From contig NZ_CAMDRA010000006.1 of the NCBI RefSeq assembly GCF_945906275.1, positions 1 to 44,024 of the forward strand: a stretch of DNA of 44,024 nucleotides, in the 5' to 3' direction. Below the pieces are notes generated by a model, which searched no databases, was not told the origin of the DNA, and worked only from the letters and a program-made list of their open reading frames with translations. This DNA is from Dongia mobilis. Lineage in GTDB: Bacteria; Pseudomonadota; Alphaproteobacteria; Dongiales; Dongiaceae. The translations under genes were made by a program, and so were the position numbers. Positions 16,725 to 26,475 of the stretch are shown here, in pieces (within the stretch, counting starts at the first letter, position 1; each line of letters opens with the position of its first letter).

Positions 16725-17668
16725 TTCGGCGCCTCCTGGGCTTTACCCTGAAAGTACTGAAACGCCATAATCGGAATCACCAGGATGATAAGGATGGCGA
16801 CGGCAACGGCTGAAGCCATCGGCCAGTCGCGGTTCTGGAAGAACTCATCGGCGACGACCTTGCCGATCATGAGGGCGTTGGGACCACCGAGCAGTTCCGG
16901 AATGACATATTCACCCACAGCCGGGATGAAGACGAGCAAAGCTCCGGCGATGATGCCGGGCAACGATAGCGGAATAGTGATGACGCAGAAGGCCTTCAGT
17001 GGCCGGCAGCCGAGGTCTGCTGCAGCTTCCAGCAACGACAGGTCCATTTTTTCCAGATTGGCATAGAGCGGCAGGATCATGAACGGCAGGTAGGTATAGA
17101 CGACGCCGATATACATCGCGGCCGGCGTGTAGAGAATGAGCAGAGGTTCATCGATGATGCCGAGACCCAACAGGAGGTCGTTGACCACACCTTCCTTGCT
17201 GAGGATGCTCTTCCACGCATAGACGCGAATGAGGAACGAGGTCCAGAAGGGCAGGATGATCGCCAGCAATAGCAGTGCACGCGTCGAGGGCGAGCAGCGG
17301 GCAATGCCATAGGCCATCGGGTAACCGATGAGAAGGCAGATGAGGGTCGAGAAGAAGGCAAGGTTCAGTGAGTTCAGATAGGCCTTGTAGTACAGCGAAT
17401 CCTGGAACAGGCGCTTGAAGTTGTCGAACAGTTGATCATGCGGCACGCTTTCCGGCCCGAACATCGGCGTATAAGGCGGCTGGGCGATGACAGTTTGGGC
17501 AAAGCTGATCTTGAGAATGATGATACAGGGGACGACGAAGAAGATCGTCAGCCACAGATAGGGGACCAAGATCACCGCTGTCCGCGGCTTGAAACCGAGG
17601 GCGATGAGGATACTGCGGATCTGCCCACCAAGCGGCAGGGAGGTCTGCTGGGGAACGTCGGATGCCAT
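16721..17668 (-). CDS. potH: Polyamine ABC transporter permease (PotH/PotB)
   Basis: MASDVPQQTSLPLGGQ...; EAAADLGCRPLKAFCVITIPLSLPGIIAGALLVFIPAVGEYVIPELLGG; ATGA overlap with next gene. Confidence 0.92.
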   Translation of the reverse strand: MASDVPQQTSLPLGGQIRSILIALGFKPRTAVILVPYLWLTIFFVVPCIIILKISFAQTVIAQPPYTPMFGPESVPHDQLFDNFKRLFQDSLYYKAYLNSLNLAFFSTLICLLIGYPMAYGIARCSPSTRALLLLAIILPFWTSFLIRVYAWKSILSKEGVVNDLLLGLGIIDEPLLILYTPAAMYIGVVYTYLPFMILPLYANLEKMDLSLLEAAADLGCRPLKAFCVITIPLSLPGIIAGALLVFIPAVGEYVIPELLGGPNALMIGKVVADEFFQNRDWPMASAVAVAILIILVIPIMAFQYFQGKAQEAPK

Positions 17669-17676
17669 GTGCCGCC

Positions 17677-18822
17677 TCAGCTCAACAAGGCGACGGGGCT
17701 GTTGGCGTGCCAGGTGACATATACCCGGTCGTCCCAATCGATCGCATGCTCGGCGGCGCGGCGCTGGTTCGACATCGTGACTTTGACTTCCTTGCCGCTG
17801 TCGAGCTTGATCAGATAGACGGACATGTTGCCCATATAGGCGATGCCCTTTACGACGCCGCCTGCGCAGTTGTTGGCGTCATCCGGCTTGGTCTTGTCCA
17901 GCTTCATCTTCTCCGGCCGAACAGCAACCCACACCTTGGCGCCGGGTGCTGCTGAAATGCCGTGATCGATATAGATCGGGCAGCCAGCCTCCGTTGACTC
18001 GATCAGCACATGGCCGGGCTCGTCCTCGACGATGTTGCCTTCGAATAAATTGACCGACCCGATGAAGTCGGCGACGAACTTGGTATTGGGGTACTCGTAT
18101 ATTTCCTTGGGCGTACCGACCTGCACGATCTGACCATTGTTCATGACGCCGATCCTGGTCGACAGCGTCATCGCTTCTTCCTGGTCGTGGGTCACGACGA
18201 TGAAGGTGATGCCGAGCCGATCCTGGATGTTCATGATCTCGAACTGGGTCGCTTCGCGCAGCTTCTTGTCGAGGGCGCCCAAGGGTTCGTCGAGCAGCAG
18301 CAACTTGGGTTCCTTGACCAGCGAACGGGCAAGTGCCACGCGCTGACGCTGGCCGCCGGAGAGCTGATGCGGCTTGCGGTGGGCGAACTGGCGCATCTGC
18401 ACCATGTCGAGGATGGCGTCGACGCGGCTCTTGATCTGGTCAGGCGGAGTCTTGTCATGATTGAGGCCGAAGGCGACATTCTGTTCGACCGTCATGTGCG
18501 GGAACAAGGCATAGGATTGAAACATCATGTTGGTCGGTCGCTCATAAGGCGGGATATCCGCCATATCGACGCCGTCGATGTAGATCTTGCCCGATGTCGG
18601 TTGTTCGAAGCCGGCCAGCATGCGCAGCAACGTCGTCTTGCCGCAGCCCGATCCACCCAGCAGGGCAAACAATTCACCGCGATAGATGTTGGCGGAGACA
18701 TTGTTGACCGCGACGAAATCGCCGAACTTTTTGGTGACGTTCTCGATGCGGATATAGGGCTGTGCGTTCGGATCGTTCCAGATCTGCGTGCTCGGTTCCG
18801 CTTTTGCTCGTTCAGCCGCCAT
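17677..18822 (-). CDS. potG: Polyamine ABC transporter ATP-binding protein (PotG/PotA), canonical motifs
   Basis: GGSGCGKTT, LSGGQRQRVALARSL, LLLLDEPLGALD, VVTHDQEEAM all intact; C-terminal TOBE. Start at MAAERAKAEP with SD AGGAAA. Confidence 0.94.
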   Translation of the reverse strand: MAAERAKAEPSTQIWNDPNAQPYIRIENVTKKFGDFVAVNNVSANIYRGELFALLGGSGCGKTTLLRMLAGFEQPTSGKIYIDGVDMADIPPYERPTNMMFQSYALFPHMTVEQNVAFGLNHDKTPPDQIKSRVDAILDMVQMRQFAHRKPHQLSGGQRQRVALARSLVKEPKLLLLDEPLGALDKKLREATQFEIMNIQDRLGITFIVVTHDQEEAMTLSTRIGVMNNGQIVQVGTPKEIYEYPNTKFVADFIGSVNLFEGNIVEDEPGHVLIESTEAGCPIYIDHGISAAPGAKVWVAVRPEKMKLDKTKPDDANNCAGGVVKGIAYMGNMSVYLIKLDSGKEVKVTMSNQRRAAEHAIDWDDRVYVTWHANSPVALLS

Positions 18823-18879
18823 GATGTTTCCTGTCACTGCAGACCCGGTCCGGGTCGAGGCACTATCCAAAAAAAGAAG

Positions 18880-18913
18880 CGGCGGCGCCTTGATCGGGCG
18901 CCGCCGTGTTTTT
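18880..18913 (-). terminator. Rho-independent terminator after the first PotF-like gene
   Basis: GGCGGCGCC-TTGATCG-GGCGCCGCC stem flanked by T-runs on both strands. Confidence 0.8.
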
Positions 18914-20038
18914 TTACTGACCAGTCTTCACCCGTGTCCATTGACGCGTGATGACACGGCTGAGCTCCTGGGTACGGATCATCGAGGGGAACCCGCGCTT
19001 CATCACCTCTTCGTTCGGATAGATGGCTGGATCCTCCAGGATTTCCTGGTTCACGAACTCCTTGGCCGCCATATTGGCGTTGGCGTAGTAAGTATAGTTG
19101 GTGGCGGCCGCAATGACTTCAGGCCGCATCATGTAATTGAGGAACAAATTGGCGTTCTTGGGATGTGGCGCATCCGCCGGGATCAACATGCCGTCGAACC
19201 AGATGTTGGTGCCTTCCTTCGGGATCGTGTAGGCGAGATTGATCTTGAGGCCGGCCTCGGCGGCGCGAGTCGCAGCCGTGGCATAGTCACCCGACCAGCT
19301 CATCGAGATGCAATTCTCGCCATTGGGCAGCGATGTCAGATACTGCTGCGAGTCGAAATTGCGGATGTAGGGACGCACCTTCATCACCATCTCGGCCGCA
19401 GCAATGATGTCTTCTTCCTTCTGCGAGGTCGGATCCTTACCCATATAGGCAAGCGCCAGCGGGAACACGTCCTCGGGTGAATCGAGGAAGGTGACGCCGC
19501 AATCGGCGAATTTGGAGAGGATGTTCGGATCGAAGATGATGGCGAGGCTGTCGAGCGGCGCGTCGGGCATACGCTCCTTCAGCATGTCGACATTGTACGA
19601 AAATCCGTTGGTGCCCCACATATACGGAATGGCGTGTTCATTGCCCGGATCGGCGTCCTTGGCAAGAATGGCCATGATGGACGGATCCATGTTCTTCAGG
19701 TTCGGGAGCAGGCTCTTGTCGAGCTTTTGATAAAGGCCGATGCGAATCTGCCGCGCGAAGAATGACGAGGATGGGAAGACGACATCATAGCCCGTACCGC
19801 CAGTGACGAGCTTGGCTTCCAGATCTTCATTGCCGGTATAGGTGTCGTATTGCACCTTGATGCCGGTCTCCTTCTCGAAGTCGGCGATGGTGGTCTCGCC
19901 GATATAGTCGGACCAGTTGTAGACATTCAGTTCTTTGGGTTCGTCATTGTCTTGGGCGCTCGCTGTCATGACTGATCCAGCCATCAGCATAGCCACCCCG
20001 ATCATCATGGATCGGCGGAAACTGCAGTAAACTGCCAT
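18914..20038 (-). CDS. potF: Polyamine (putrescine-type) substrate-binding protein, PotF/PotD family, secreted
   Basis: Sec signal peptide (MTASAQ cleavage region) then ELNVYNWSDYIGETTIADFEKETGIKVQYDTY. Confidence 0.92.
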   Translation of the reverse strand: MAVYCSFRRSMMIGVAMLMAGSVMTASAQDNDEPKELNVYNWSDYIGETTIADFEKETGIKVQYDTYTGNEDLEAKLVTGGTGYDVVFPSSSFFARQIRIGLYQKLDKSLLPNLKNMDPSIMAILAKDADPGNEHAIPYMWGTNGFSYNVDMLKERMPDAPLDSLAIIFDPNILSKFADCGVTFLDSPEDVFPLALAYMGKDPTSQKEEDIIAAAEMVMKVRPYIRNFDSQQYLTSLPNGENCISMSWSGDYATAATRAAEAGLKINLAYTIPKEGTNIWFDGMLIPADAPHPKNANLFLNYMMRPEVIAAATNYTYYANANMAAKEFVNQEILEDPAIYPNEEVMKRGFPSMIRTQELSRVITRQWTRVKTGQ

Positions 20039-20217
20039 ATCCTCTCCCTTCGTTCAGCCGTATTCGCTCGCGAGGCCCGGTCTTGTCGCCATTAACTATC
20101 GCGAACGCAGTCCCTGTTTAATCTTTTGCTATTGGTTTCTTATATCAGACCCCGGCGAAGCATCCGCTGTCAACCCTGGCAACGCAATGCAGATTGCGAC
20201 GATATGTTGAAAGCAAA

Positions 20218-20245
20218 CGACCCCGCGGTGTTGCCCGCGGGGTCG
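20218..20245 (-). terminator. Intrinsic terminator between the two PotF-like genes
   Basis: CGACCCCGCGG-TGTTGC-CCGCGGGGTCG perfect 11-bp stem; minus-strand downstream TTTGCTTT. Confidence 0.7.
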
Positions 20246-20300
20246 AGTTTCTTAACCTTTGATGAGCGTTGCACAACAACGCCCGCGGGTTTGATTGCGC

Positions 20301-21527
20301 TTACTGGCCGGTCTTGATCTTGGTCCAGGTGCGTGTCCGGAGGCGTTCGATCTCCGGCGTGGCGACCTTGTCCGGGAACAAGCGTGCGCGCACATCTTCC
20401 GGCGGATAGATGTTGGGATCATCCCGCAGGGCCTTGTCGATCATCGGCATGGCGGCGGCAACGGGGCTGCCATAGGCGACATAGTTGGCATTGGCCGCCG
20501 CGACCTTCGGATCGAGGTTGTAGTTGATCCACTTATAGGCCTGTTCGATGTTAACGGCATCGGCGGGGATGGCCATTACGTCCATCCAGATCATGGTGCC
20601 TTCCTTGGGGATGGAATAGGCAATCTCGATACCGTTCTTGGCTTCTTCGGCTCGGGCTGCGGCCAGGCTGAAATCACCGGACCAGCCGAGGGTCAGGCAG
20701 ACGCTGCCGGCCGCGATATCGTTGATGTAGCTGGAACTGTGGAAATACTTCACATAGGGACGCACGCCGAGCAGCAGTTTTTCTGCCGCGGCGTAGTCAT
20801 CGGCGCTGGCGGTATAGGGATCCTTGCCGAGATAATGGAGCGCGATCTGCAGCACATCCTGCGGCGCATCGAGCATAGTGATGCCGCAATCAGCGAACTT
20901 CTGGGCCAGTTCAGGTTTGAAGATGATGTCGAGGCTGTTCACCGGCGCATCCGGCATGCGCTTGTTGATTTCGGCAACATTGTAGCCGATGCCCGTCGTG
21001 CCCCAGAACCATGGCACAGAGTATTTGTTGCCCGGGTCAAAGGCCGCGAGGACCTCCATGATCTTCGGGTCGAGATTCTTGTAGTTGGGGATCTTGGCCG
21101 GGTCGATCGGCTGATAGATGCCGACGATGATCTGCCGAGCGAGGAATGCGCCGGAGGGATGCACCAGATCGTAACCCGTGCCGCCGGCCATCAGTTTCGC
21201 TTCGAGCATCTCGTTGGAATCATAGACGTCGTACTGAACCGCAATGCCGGTTTCTTTCTCGAACTCGCCCTTGGTTTCTTCGGCGATATAGTCCGACCAG
21301 TTGTAGACATTGAGCTTGCCGCCGGAATCGGCGGCTGGTGCGGCTGCGGGGGTTGCTGCTGTCTCCGTCGTGGCGGCCGGCGCTGTTTCGGCGGTGTTGG
21401 TTGCCGGCGCTGCTTCCGTCGCGGTCGTGTTGGTGGCTTGTTCAGCTTCCTTCTTTTCCTCGCCGCACGCCGTCAACAGCAGTGCCGAGATAAAAGCTAC
21501 CCCGATCAGTTTTGATTTTTGCACCAT
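20301..21527 (-). CDS. Second PotF/PotD-family binding protein, predicted lipoprotein
   Basis: MVQKSKLIGVAFISALLLTACGEEKK lipobox, Ala/Thr-rich linker, then KLNVYNWSDYIAEETKGEFEKETGIAVQYDVY. Confidence 0.92.
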   Translation of the reverse strand: MVQKSKLIGVAFISALLLTACGEEKKEAEQATNTTATEAAPATNTAETAPAATTETAATPAAAPAADSGGKLNVYNWSDYIAEETKGEFEKETGIAVQYDVYDSNEMLEAKLMAGGTGYDLVHPSGAFLARQIIVGIYQPIDPAKIPNYKNLDPKIMEVLAAFDPGNKYSVPWFWGTTGIGYNVAEINKRMPDAPVNSLDIIFKPELAQKFADCGITMLDAPQDVLQIALHYLGKDPYTASADDYAAAEKLLLGVRPYVKYFHSSSYINDIAAGSVCLTLGWSGDFSLAAARAEEAKNGIEIAYSIPKEGTMIWMDVMAIPADAVNIEQAYKWINYNLDPKVAAANANYVAYGSPVAAAMPMIDKALRDDPNIYPPEDVRARLFPDKVATPEIERLRTRTWTKIKTGQ

Positions 21528-21717
21528 GGCCTCCTCGTTATTGTTGAACTGCCGGATTGCTGATCTCGGCTGCGCCGATCGGCCCGGTGGCCCGCAATCC
21601 AATGGTTAACACGCTCGGTTGCCATTTTCGCACCCCCGAGGGTGGTTTTGTCAACAAATGGCCGTGAATGACTGTCCGCCAGCGACGATTTGCGCCACGA
21701 ATCATGCGCACCCTTGG

Positions 21718-22593
21718 TCACTCGCTCCAGTTCTGGCCGTCCAGCGTCATCATCACCGTGTAGAGATCCGGGCGGCGATCACGGAACAGGCCCCAGCCGG
21801 CCCGCTGGCGGCGCAGGGCCTGGAAGTCGAAATCGGCGGTGAGAATCGCCTCCTCGGCGCCGGCTTCGGTGATGATTTCCCCGCGCGCACCGGCAATGAA
21901 GGAGCGGCCGTAGAAGGTAAGCGAGCAGGTCTGGCCATCCTCTCGCCCGATGCGGTTCGAGGCCACGACCGGCACCATGTTGCAGGCGGCATGGCCCTGC
22001 ATGGCTCGCTGCCAGTGATCGGCGCTGCTGAAATTGGGATCGTTGGGCTCGCTGCCGATGGCGGTCGGATAGAGCAGCAGTTCAGCCCCCATCAAGGCCA
22101 TCGCCCGGGCGCATTCCGGGAACCATTGATCCCAGCAGATGCCGCAGCCGATTCGGGCATAGGCGGTGTCCCAGACCTTGAAACCGGTGTCGCCGGGATT
22201 GAAATAGAACTTCTCCTGATAGCCCGTGCCATCAGGAATGTGGGATTTGCGATAAAGTCCCAACATCTCGCCATCGGCATCGATCACGGCGAGCGAGTTG
22301 TAATAGGCATTGTTGGCGGCCTCGAAGAACGAGATCGGCAGCACGACTTCGAGTTCACGGGCGAGATCCTGCATCCGCGCAATGGTCGGATGATCCTCGG
22401 CCGGTTGCGCGAGGTCGAACAGCTCGGCCAGTTGGTCCTTGCAGAAATAGGGTGTCTCGAACAGTTCCTGGAGCTGGATGATTCGGGCGCCGCGCTTGGC
22501 GGCCTGCCGCACCAGGGCTTCGGCCCGGTCGACATTCTGGGCGGAGTTCGCCGAACAGGCGAATTGAGTTGCCGCAACAGTCACCGTAGCCAT
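21718..22593 (-). CDS. aguB: N-carbamoylputrescine amidase
   Basis: 291 aa nitrilase-superfamily MATVTVAATQFACSANSAQNVDRAEALVRQAAKRGARIIQLQELFETPYFCKDQ, GCGICWDQWFPECARAMALMGAELLLYPTAIGSEP. Confidence 0.92.
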   Translation of the reverse strand: MATVTVAATQFACSANSAQNVDRAEALVRQAAKRGARIIQLQELFETPYFCKDQLAELFDLAQPAEDHPTIARMQDLARELEVVLPISFFEAANNAYYNSLAVIDADGEMLGLYRKSHIPDGTGYQEKFYFNPGDTGFKVWDTAYARIGCGICWDQWFPECARAMALMGAELLLYPTAIGSEPNDPNFSSADHWQRAMQGHAACNMVPVVASNRIGREDGQTCSLTFYGRSFIAGARGEIITEAGAEEAILTADFDFQALRRQRAGWGLFRDRRPDLYTVMMTLDGQNWSE

Positions 22594-22863
22594 GGATGAA
22601 TCCCCGATTATCGATCTTGCTGCCTCGATTCATAGTCATTGCGCGCGGTCGATCAAGCCTTTCCTGGTGCACTGGTCAGCCCCTCCTTTCGGAGTACTTG
22701 CATGCTGTTCCGGAATCGTCACATTGTGTCCCGGGCGGCGCACAATGGCACCAGCGTCTTCGGTTGTCTTCGCGGCACCTCGTGGAGCGCCCCTTAAATA
22801 TCTGACTCGATGACCAGGATTCCCGTGGGATCCCAGCAAACATAGTCAACTTGGGAGGATTTT

Positions 22864-23958
22864 ATGCTTCGTCGCAATTTCCTGAAAGGCGCCGGCATCG
22901 GCGTTGCCGCCACTGCGGTGGCGGCCCCCGCCATCGCCCAAAGCAGCCCCGAACTCAACTGGCGCCTGACGTCGAGTTTTCCGAAGAGCCTCGACACAAT
23001 CTTCGGTGCGGCGGAGACCTTCGCCAATTACGTCTCGGATGCCACCGACGGCAAATTCAAGATCCAGGTCTTCCCGGCGGGCGAACTCGCCCCGGGCCTT
23101 GAGGCCGCGAACGAGGTCGCCAAGGGCTCGCTCGAAATCTGCCATACCTGCAGCTATTATTATTGGGGCAAGGATCCAACCTTCGCATTCGGCACCGCCG
23201 TGCCGTTCGGCCTCAACAGCCGCATGCAGAACGCCTGGATGTATCATGGCGGCGGCATCGAGCTGATGAACGAGTTCTATGCCGGCCACAATCTCTACGG
23301 TCTGCCCTGCGGTAACACCGGTGCCCAGATGGGCGGCTGGTTCAGGAACGAGATCAAGTCGGTCGCTGACCTCAAGGGCGTCAAGATGCGCATTGCCGGG
23401 TTCGCCGGCAAGGTCATGTCCGGCGTCGGTGTCGTCCCGCAGCAGATTGCCGGTGGTGAAATCTACCCGGCGCTCGAAAAGGGCACGATCGATGCGGCCG
23501 AATGGGTCGGTCCCTATGATGACGAGAAGCTCGGCTTCTACAAGGTTGCGCCGTACTACTATTATCCCGGTTGGTGGGAAGGTGGCGCCTACCTCCACAT
23601 CATGATCAACAATGAAAAATGGAACGCGCTGCCGAAGAGCTATCAGTCGATCGTGAAGGCGGCCGCTCAGGCGACCACGGCTGACACCCAGGCCAAATAC
23701 GATTTCCTCAACCCGACGGCACTCAAGAAGCTGGTTGCCGGCGGGGCGAAGCTGAAGCCCTACCCGCAGGATGTCATGGAAGCCTGCTTCAATTCGGCGA
23801 CAGCGGCCTATGAGGAGATCAGCGCCACCAACGCACCTTTCAAGAAGGCCTACGAGGCGATGGCGGCCATCCGTGCCGACCAGTATCTGTGGTTCCAGGT
23901 ATCCGAACACACATTCGACACCTTCATGATGAACCAGCAGCGCAAGAAACAACTCTAA
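22864..23958 (+). CDS. TRAP transporter substrate-binding protein (DctP/TakP-like), Tat signal
   Basis: MLRRNFLKGAGIGVAATAVAAPAIAQS Tat signal; GNTGAQMGGWFRNEIKSVADLKGVKMRIAGFAG. Confidence 0.92.
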   Translation: MLRRNFLKGAGIGVAATAVAAPAIAQSSPELNWRLTSSFPKSLDTIFGAAETFANYVSDATDGKFKIQVFPAGELAPGLEAANEVAKGSLEICHTCSYYYWGKDPTFAFGTAVPFGLNSRMQNAWMYHGGGIELMNEFYAGHNLYGLPCGNTGAQMGGWFRNEIKSVADLKGVKMRIAGFAGKVMSGVGVVPQQIAGGEIYPALEKGTIDAAEWVGPYDDEKLGFYKVAPYYYYPGWWEGGAYLHIMINNEKWNALPKSYQSIVKAAAQATTADTQAKYDFLNPTALKKLVAGGAKLKPYPQDVMEACFNSATAAYEEISATNAPFKKAYEAMAAIRADQYLWFQVSEHTFDTFMMNQQRKKQL

Positions 23959-23979
23959 GCGCGACTGTTGAATGCGATG

Positions 23980-24017
23980 AGGCCCGGCAATCCACCGATT
24001 GCCGGGCCTCTTTCTTT
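23980..24017 (+). terminator. Rho-independent terminator after the TRAP binding protein
   Basis: AGGCCCGGCAATC-CACC-GATTGCCGGGCCT perfect 13-bp stem followed by CTTTCTTT. Confidence 0.88.
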
Positions 24018-24037
24018 GCGCGCGATCAAGCTCGACG

Positions 24038-25726
24038 CTATTCGATGACGGGGGGCTCCGACAGGTCGAAGCTCGGCAGGGTCGGAAGTTCCTCGGTCCC
24101 GCCCAACCCGTCGGTTGACGGCAAGGTGATCTCGATATTGGCCGGATCGACCGTCGAAATCTCGTCCTGGTAATGGGTAACCAGTTTGGGGAACAGCATT
24201 ACCGCACCAACCATCAGCAACTGAAGAAGGATGAAGGCGACAGCACCGCGATAGATGTCGGTCGTCTTCACGCCGGCCAGGGTCTTGCCCGTCACCTTGT
24301 CGAGCCAATTGCCGACCGGTGCCACCGACCGCATGTAGAAAAGGGCGAATCCGAAGGGTGGTGTCAGGAAGCTGGTCTGCATGTTGACGCCAAGCAGCAC
24401 GCCGAACCAGATGAGGTCGATGCCCATCTTGGCGGCGACCGGCGCCAGCAGCGGGATGATGATGAAGGCGATTTCGAAGAAGTCGATGAAGCAGCCCAGA
24501 ATGAACACCAGGATGTTCACCGCGATCAGGAAGCCCCATTCGCCCCCCGGCAGGCCGGACATCAGTTCCTCGACCCAGACATGGCCGTTGACGCCGTAGA
24601 AGGTCAGCGAGAAGACGCGGGCGCCGATCAGGATGAAGAGCACGAAGCAGGACAGCTTGGTCGTGGCATCGAGCGCTTCGCGGAGCGATACCCACGAGAT
24701 GCGGCGCTTGGCCAGTGCCATCAGCAGGGCGCCCGCGGCACCCATGGCGCCGCCCTCGGTCGGTGTCGCGATGCCGAGGAAGATGGTGCCCAGCACCAGG
24801 AAGATCAGCGCCAGCGGTGGGATCAGCGTGATGACGACTTCCTGCGCAAGCCGTGAGAGCCAGCCCAGATTCATCGTCTTGTTGGCAACGGCCAGGGCAT
24901 AGATCACGGCCGCGCCGATGGTGGCACCCCAGATGCCGGCCCCGTTCTCAATGCTGTCACCGATGGTGAGGGCAACGGCAAAGGCGATCGCCGTGCCGAT
25001 AAGTGTTACGATGAGCAGCGACATGGCACCACTGCCCAGCGTGCGCGCCTCGGCGGGCAAAGCCGGTGCGGCTTTGGGGCGGATGATGGTGATCACGAAC
25101 ACATAGGCGCAGTAGATCGCCGTCAGCATCAGGCCGGGGACGATGGCGCCTGCATACATGTCACCGACCGAGCGCCCGAGCTGGTCGGCAAGGACGATCA
25201 GCACCAGAGATGGCGGAATGATCTGGGCGAGCGTGCCGGAAGCGGCGATGACGCCGGTGGCCAGCGACCGGTCATAACCATAGCGCAGCATGATCGGCAG
25301 CGAGATGAGGCCCATGGCCATCACCGATGCGGCAACGACGCCAGTGGTCGCGGCCAGCACCGCCCCCACCAGAACCACGGCATAGGCAAGGCCACCGCGG
25401 ATCGGGCCGAACAACTGCCCCACGGTATCGAGCAGGTCCTCGGCCATGCCGGATTTTTCCAGCACGATCCCCATGAAGGTGAAGAATGGAATGGCGAGCA
25501 GGGTTTCGTTGTTCATCACCCCCAGCAGGCGACCGGGGGATGTCTGCAGCAGAGGCCAGGAAAGCGTGATTTCGCCGCCGGAAATCGGTGCGAGTTCGAC
25601 GCCGATGAAGAAGAAAAACAGCCCGTTTGCCGCGAGGGCGAAGGCGACCGGATAGCCCATGATCAGGAACAACACCAGGGAGGCGAACATGATCGGGGCG
25701 AGGTTATGGGCGATGAGTTCGATCAT
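24038..25726 (-). CDS. dctM: TRAP transporter large permease (DctM)
   Basis: 562 aa multi-TM; FALAANGLFFFFIGVEL, GATTGVVAASVMAMGLISLPIMLRYGYD, ATPTEGGAMGAAGALL, PPFGFALFYMR. Confidence 0.93.
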   Translation of the reverse strand: MIELIAHNLAPIMFASLVLFLIMGYPVAFALAANGLFFFFIGVELAPISGGEITLSWPLLQTSPGRLLGVMNNETLLAIPFFTFMGIVLEKSGMAEDLLDTVGQLFGPIRGGLAYAVVLVGAVLAATTGVVAASVMAMGLISLPIMLRYGYDRSLATGVIAASGTLAQIIPPSLVLIVLADQLGRSVGDMYAGAIVPGLMLTAIYCAYVFVITIIRPKAAPALPAEARTLGSGAMSLLIVTLIGTAIAFAVALTIGDSIENGAGIWGATIGAAVIYALAVANKTMNLGWLSRLAQEVVITLIPPLALIFLVLGTIFLGIATPTEGGAMGAAGALLMALAKRRISWVSLREALDATTKLSCFVLFILIGARVFSLTFYGVNGHVWVEELMSGLPGGEWGFLIAVNILVFILGCFIDFFEIAFIIIPLLAPVAAKMGIDLIWFGVLLGVNMQTSFLTPPFGFALFYMRSVAPVGNWLDKVTGKTLAGVKTTDIYRGAVAFILLQLLMVGAVMLFPKLVTHYQDEISTVDPANIEITLPSTDGLGGTEELPTLPSFDLSEPPVIE

Positions 25727-26346
25727 CGGGCATCTCCTGCGCCATCGCGCTTGCTGGCGTCATGGGCATGAGGGCCGATCCCGGCAGAGAGCAACTCGGT
25801 ATCGACGCTGGCCTGCATGTTGGCATGCTCGTCGGCATCGTCGAGGATACCTGCCAGAACGGCCACACGCTTGATGATTTCGGAGATCGCCTGTGCCAGC
25901 AGCAGGATAAAGCCCACCAGGATGATGAACTTGGCCGGCCAGATGATGAGCCCGCCGGAGTTCATCGACATTTCCTGCGACTGGTAGGAGTCGAGAGCGA
26001 ACGGGACGCACAGCCAGATCATCATCAACACAAAGGGCAGCAGGAAGACGATATGGCCGAACAGGTCGATCCAGTCCCTGGTGCGCTTCTTGAGATGCGC
26101 GGAGATGACGTCGATGCGGATATGGGCGTTGCGCTGCAGGGTATAGGCGGCAGCTAGCATGAATACGGCGCCGAACAGGTACCATTGCAGTTCCAGCCAG
26201 GCATTCGAACTCTCGTCGAACGCTTTGCGGATGATGGCATTGACCGCGCTTACGATGATTGCCACCAGGATCAGCCATTTCACATGCCGCCCGATGAACG
26301 CCGTCACCGCATCGATCCCGCGGCTGGCCGCAAGCAATGCCTGCAT
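25723..26346 (-). CDS. dctQ: TRAP transporter small permease (DctQ)
   Basis: 207 aa, 4 TM; NAWLELQWYLFGAVFMLAAAYTLQRNAHIRIDVI; ATGA overlap with dctM. Confidence 0.92.
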   Translation of the reverse strand: MQALLAASRGIDAVTAFIGRHVKWLILVAIIVSAVNAIIRKAFDESSNAWLELQWYLFGAVFMLAAAYTLQRNAHIRIDVISAHLKKRTRDWIDLFGHIVFLLPFVLMMIWLCVPFALDSYQSQEMSMNSGGLIIWPAKFIILVGFILLLAQAISEIIKRVAVLAGILDDADEHANMQASVDTELLSAGIGPHAHDASKRDGAGDAR

Positions 26347-26475
26347 CCGCCTGTCCTCCCGATTGTCACCGATTCCGGTGGTTTCTTGAACTCCCGGGCC
26401 AACCTACCTAAAGCCTTGATGGGGCGCAATCATTCCGGGTCTGGCGCCAAGGTCGACTTTAGTCTGGCTGGGGTC

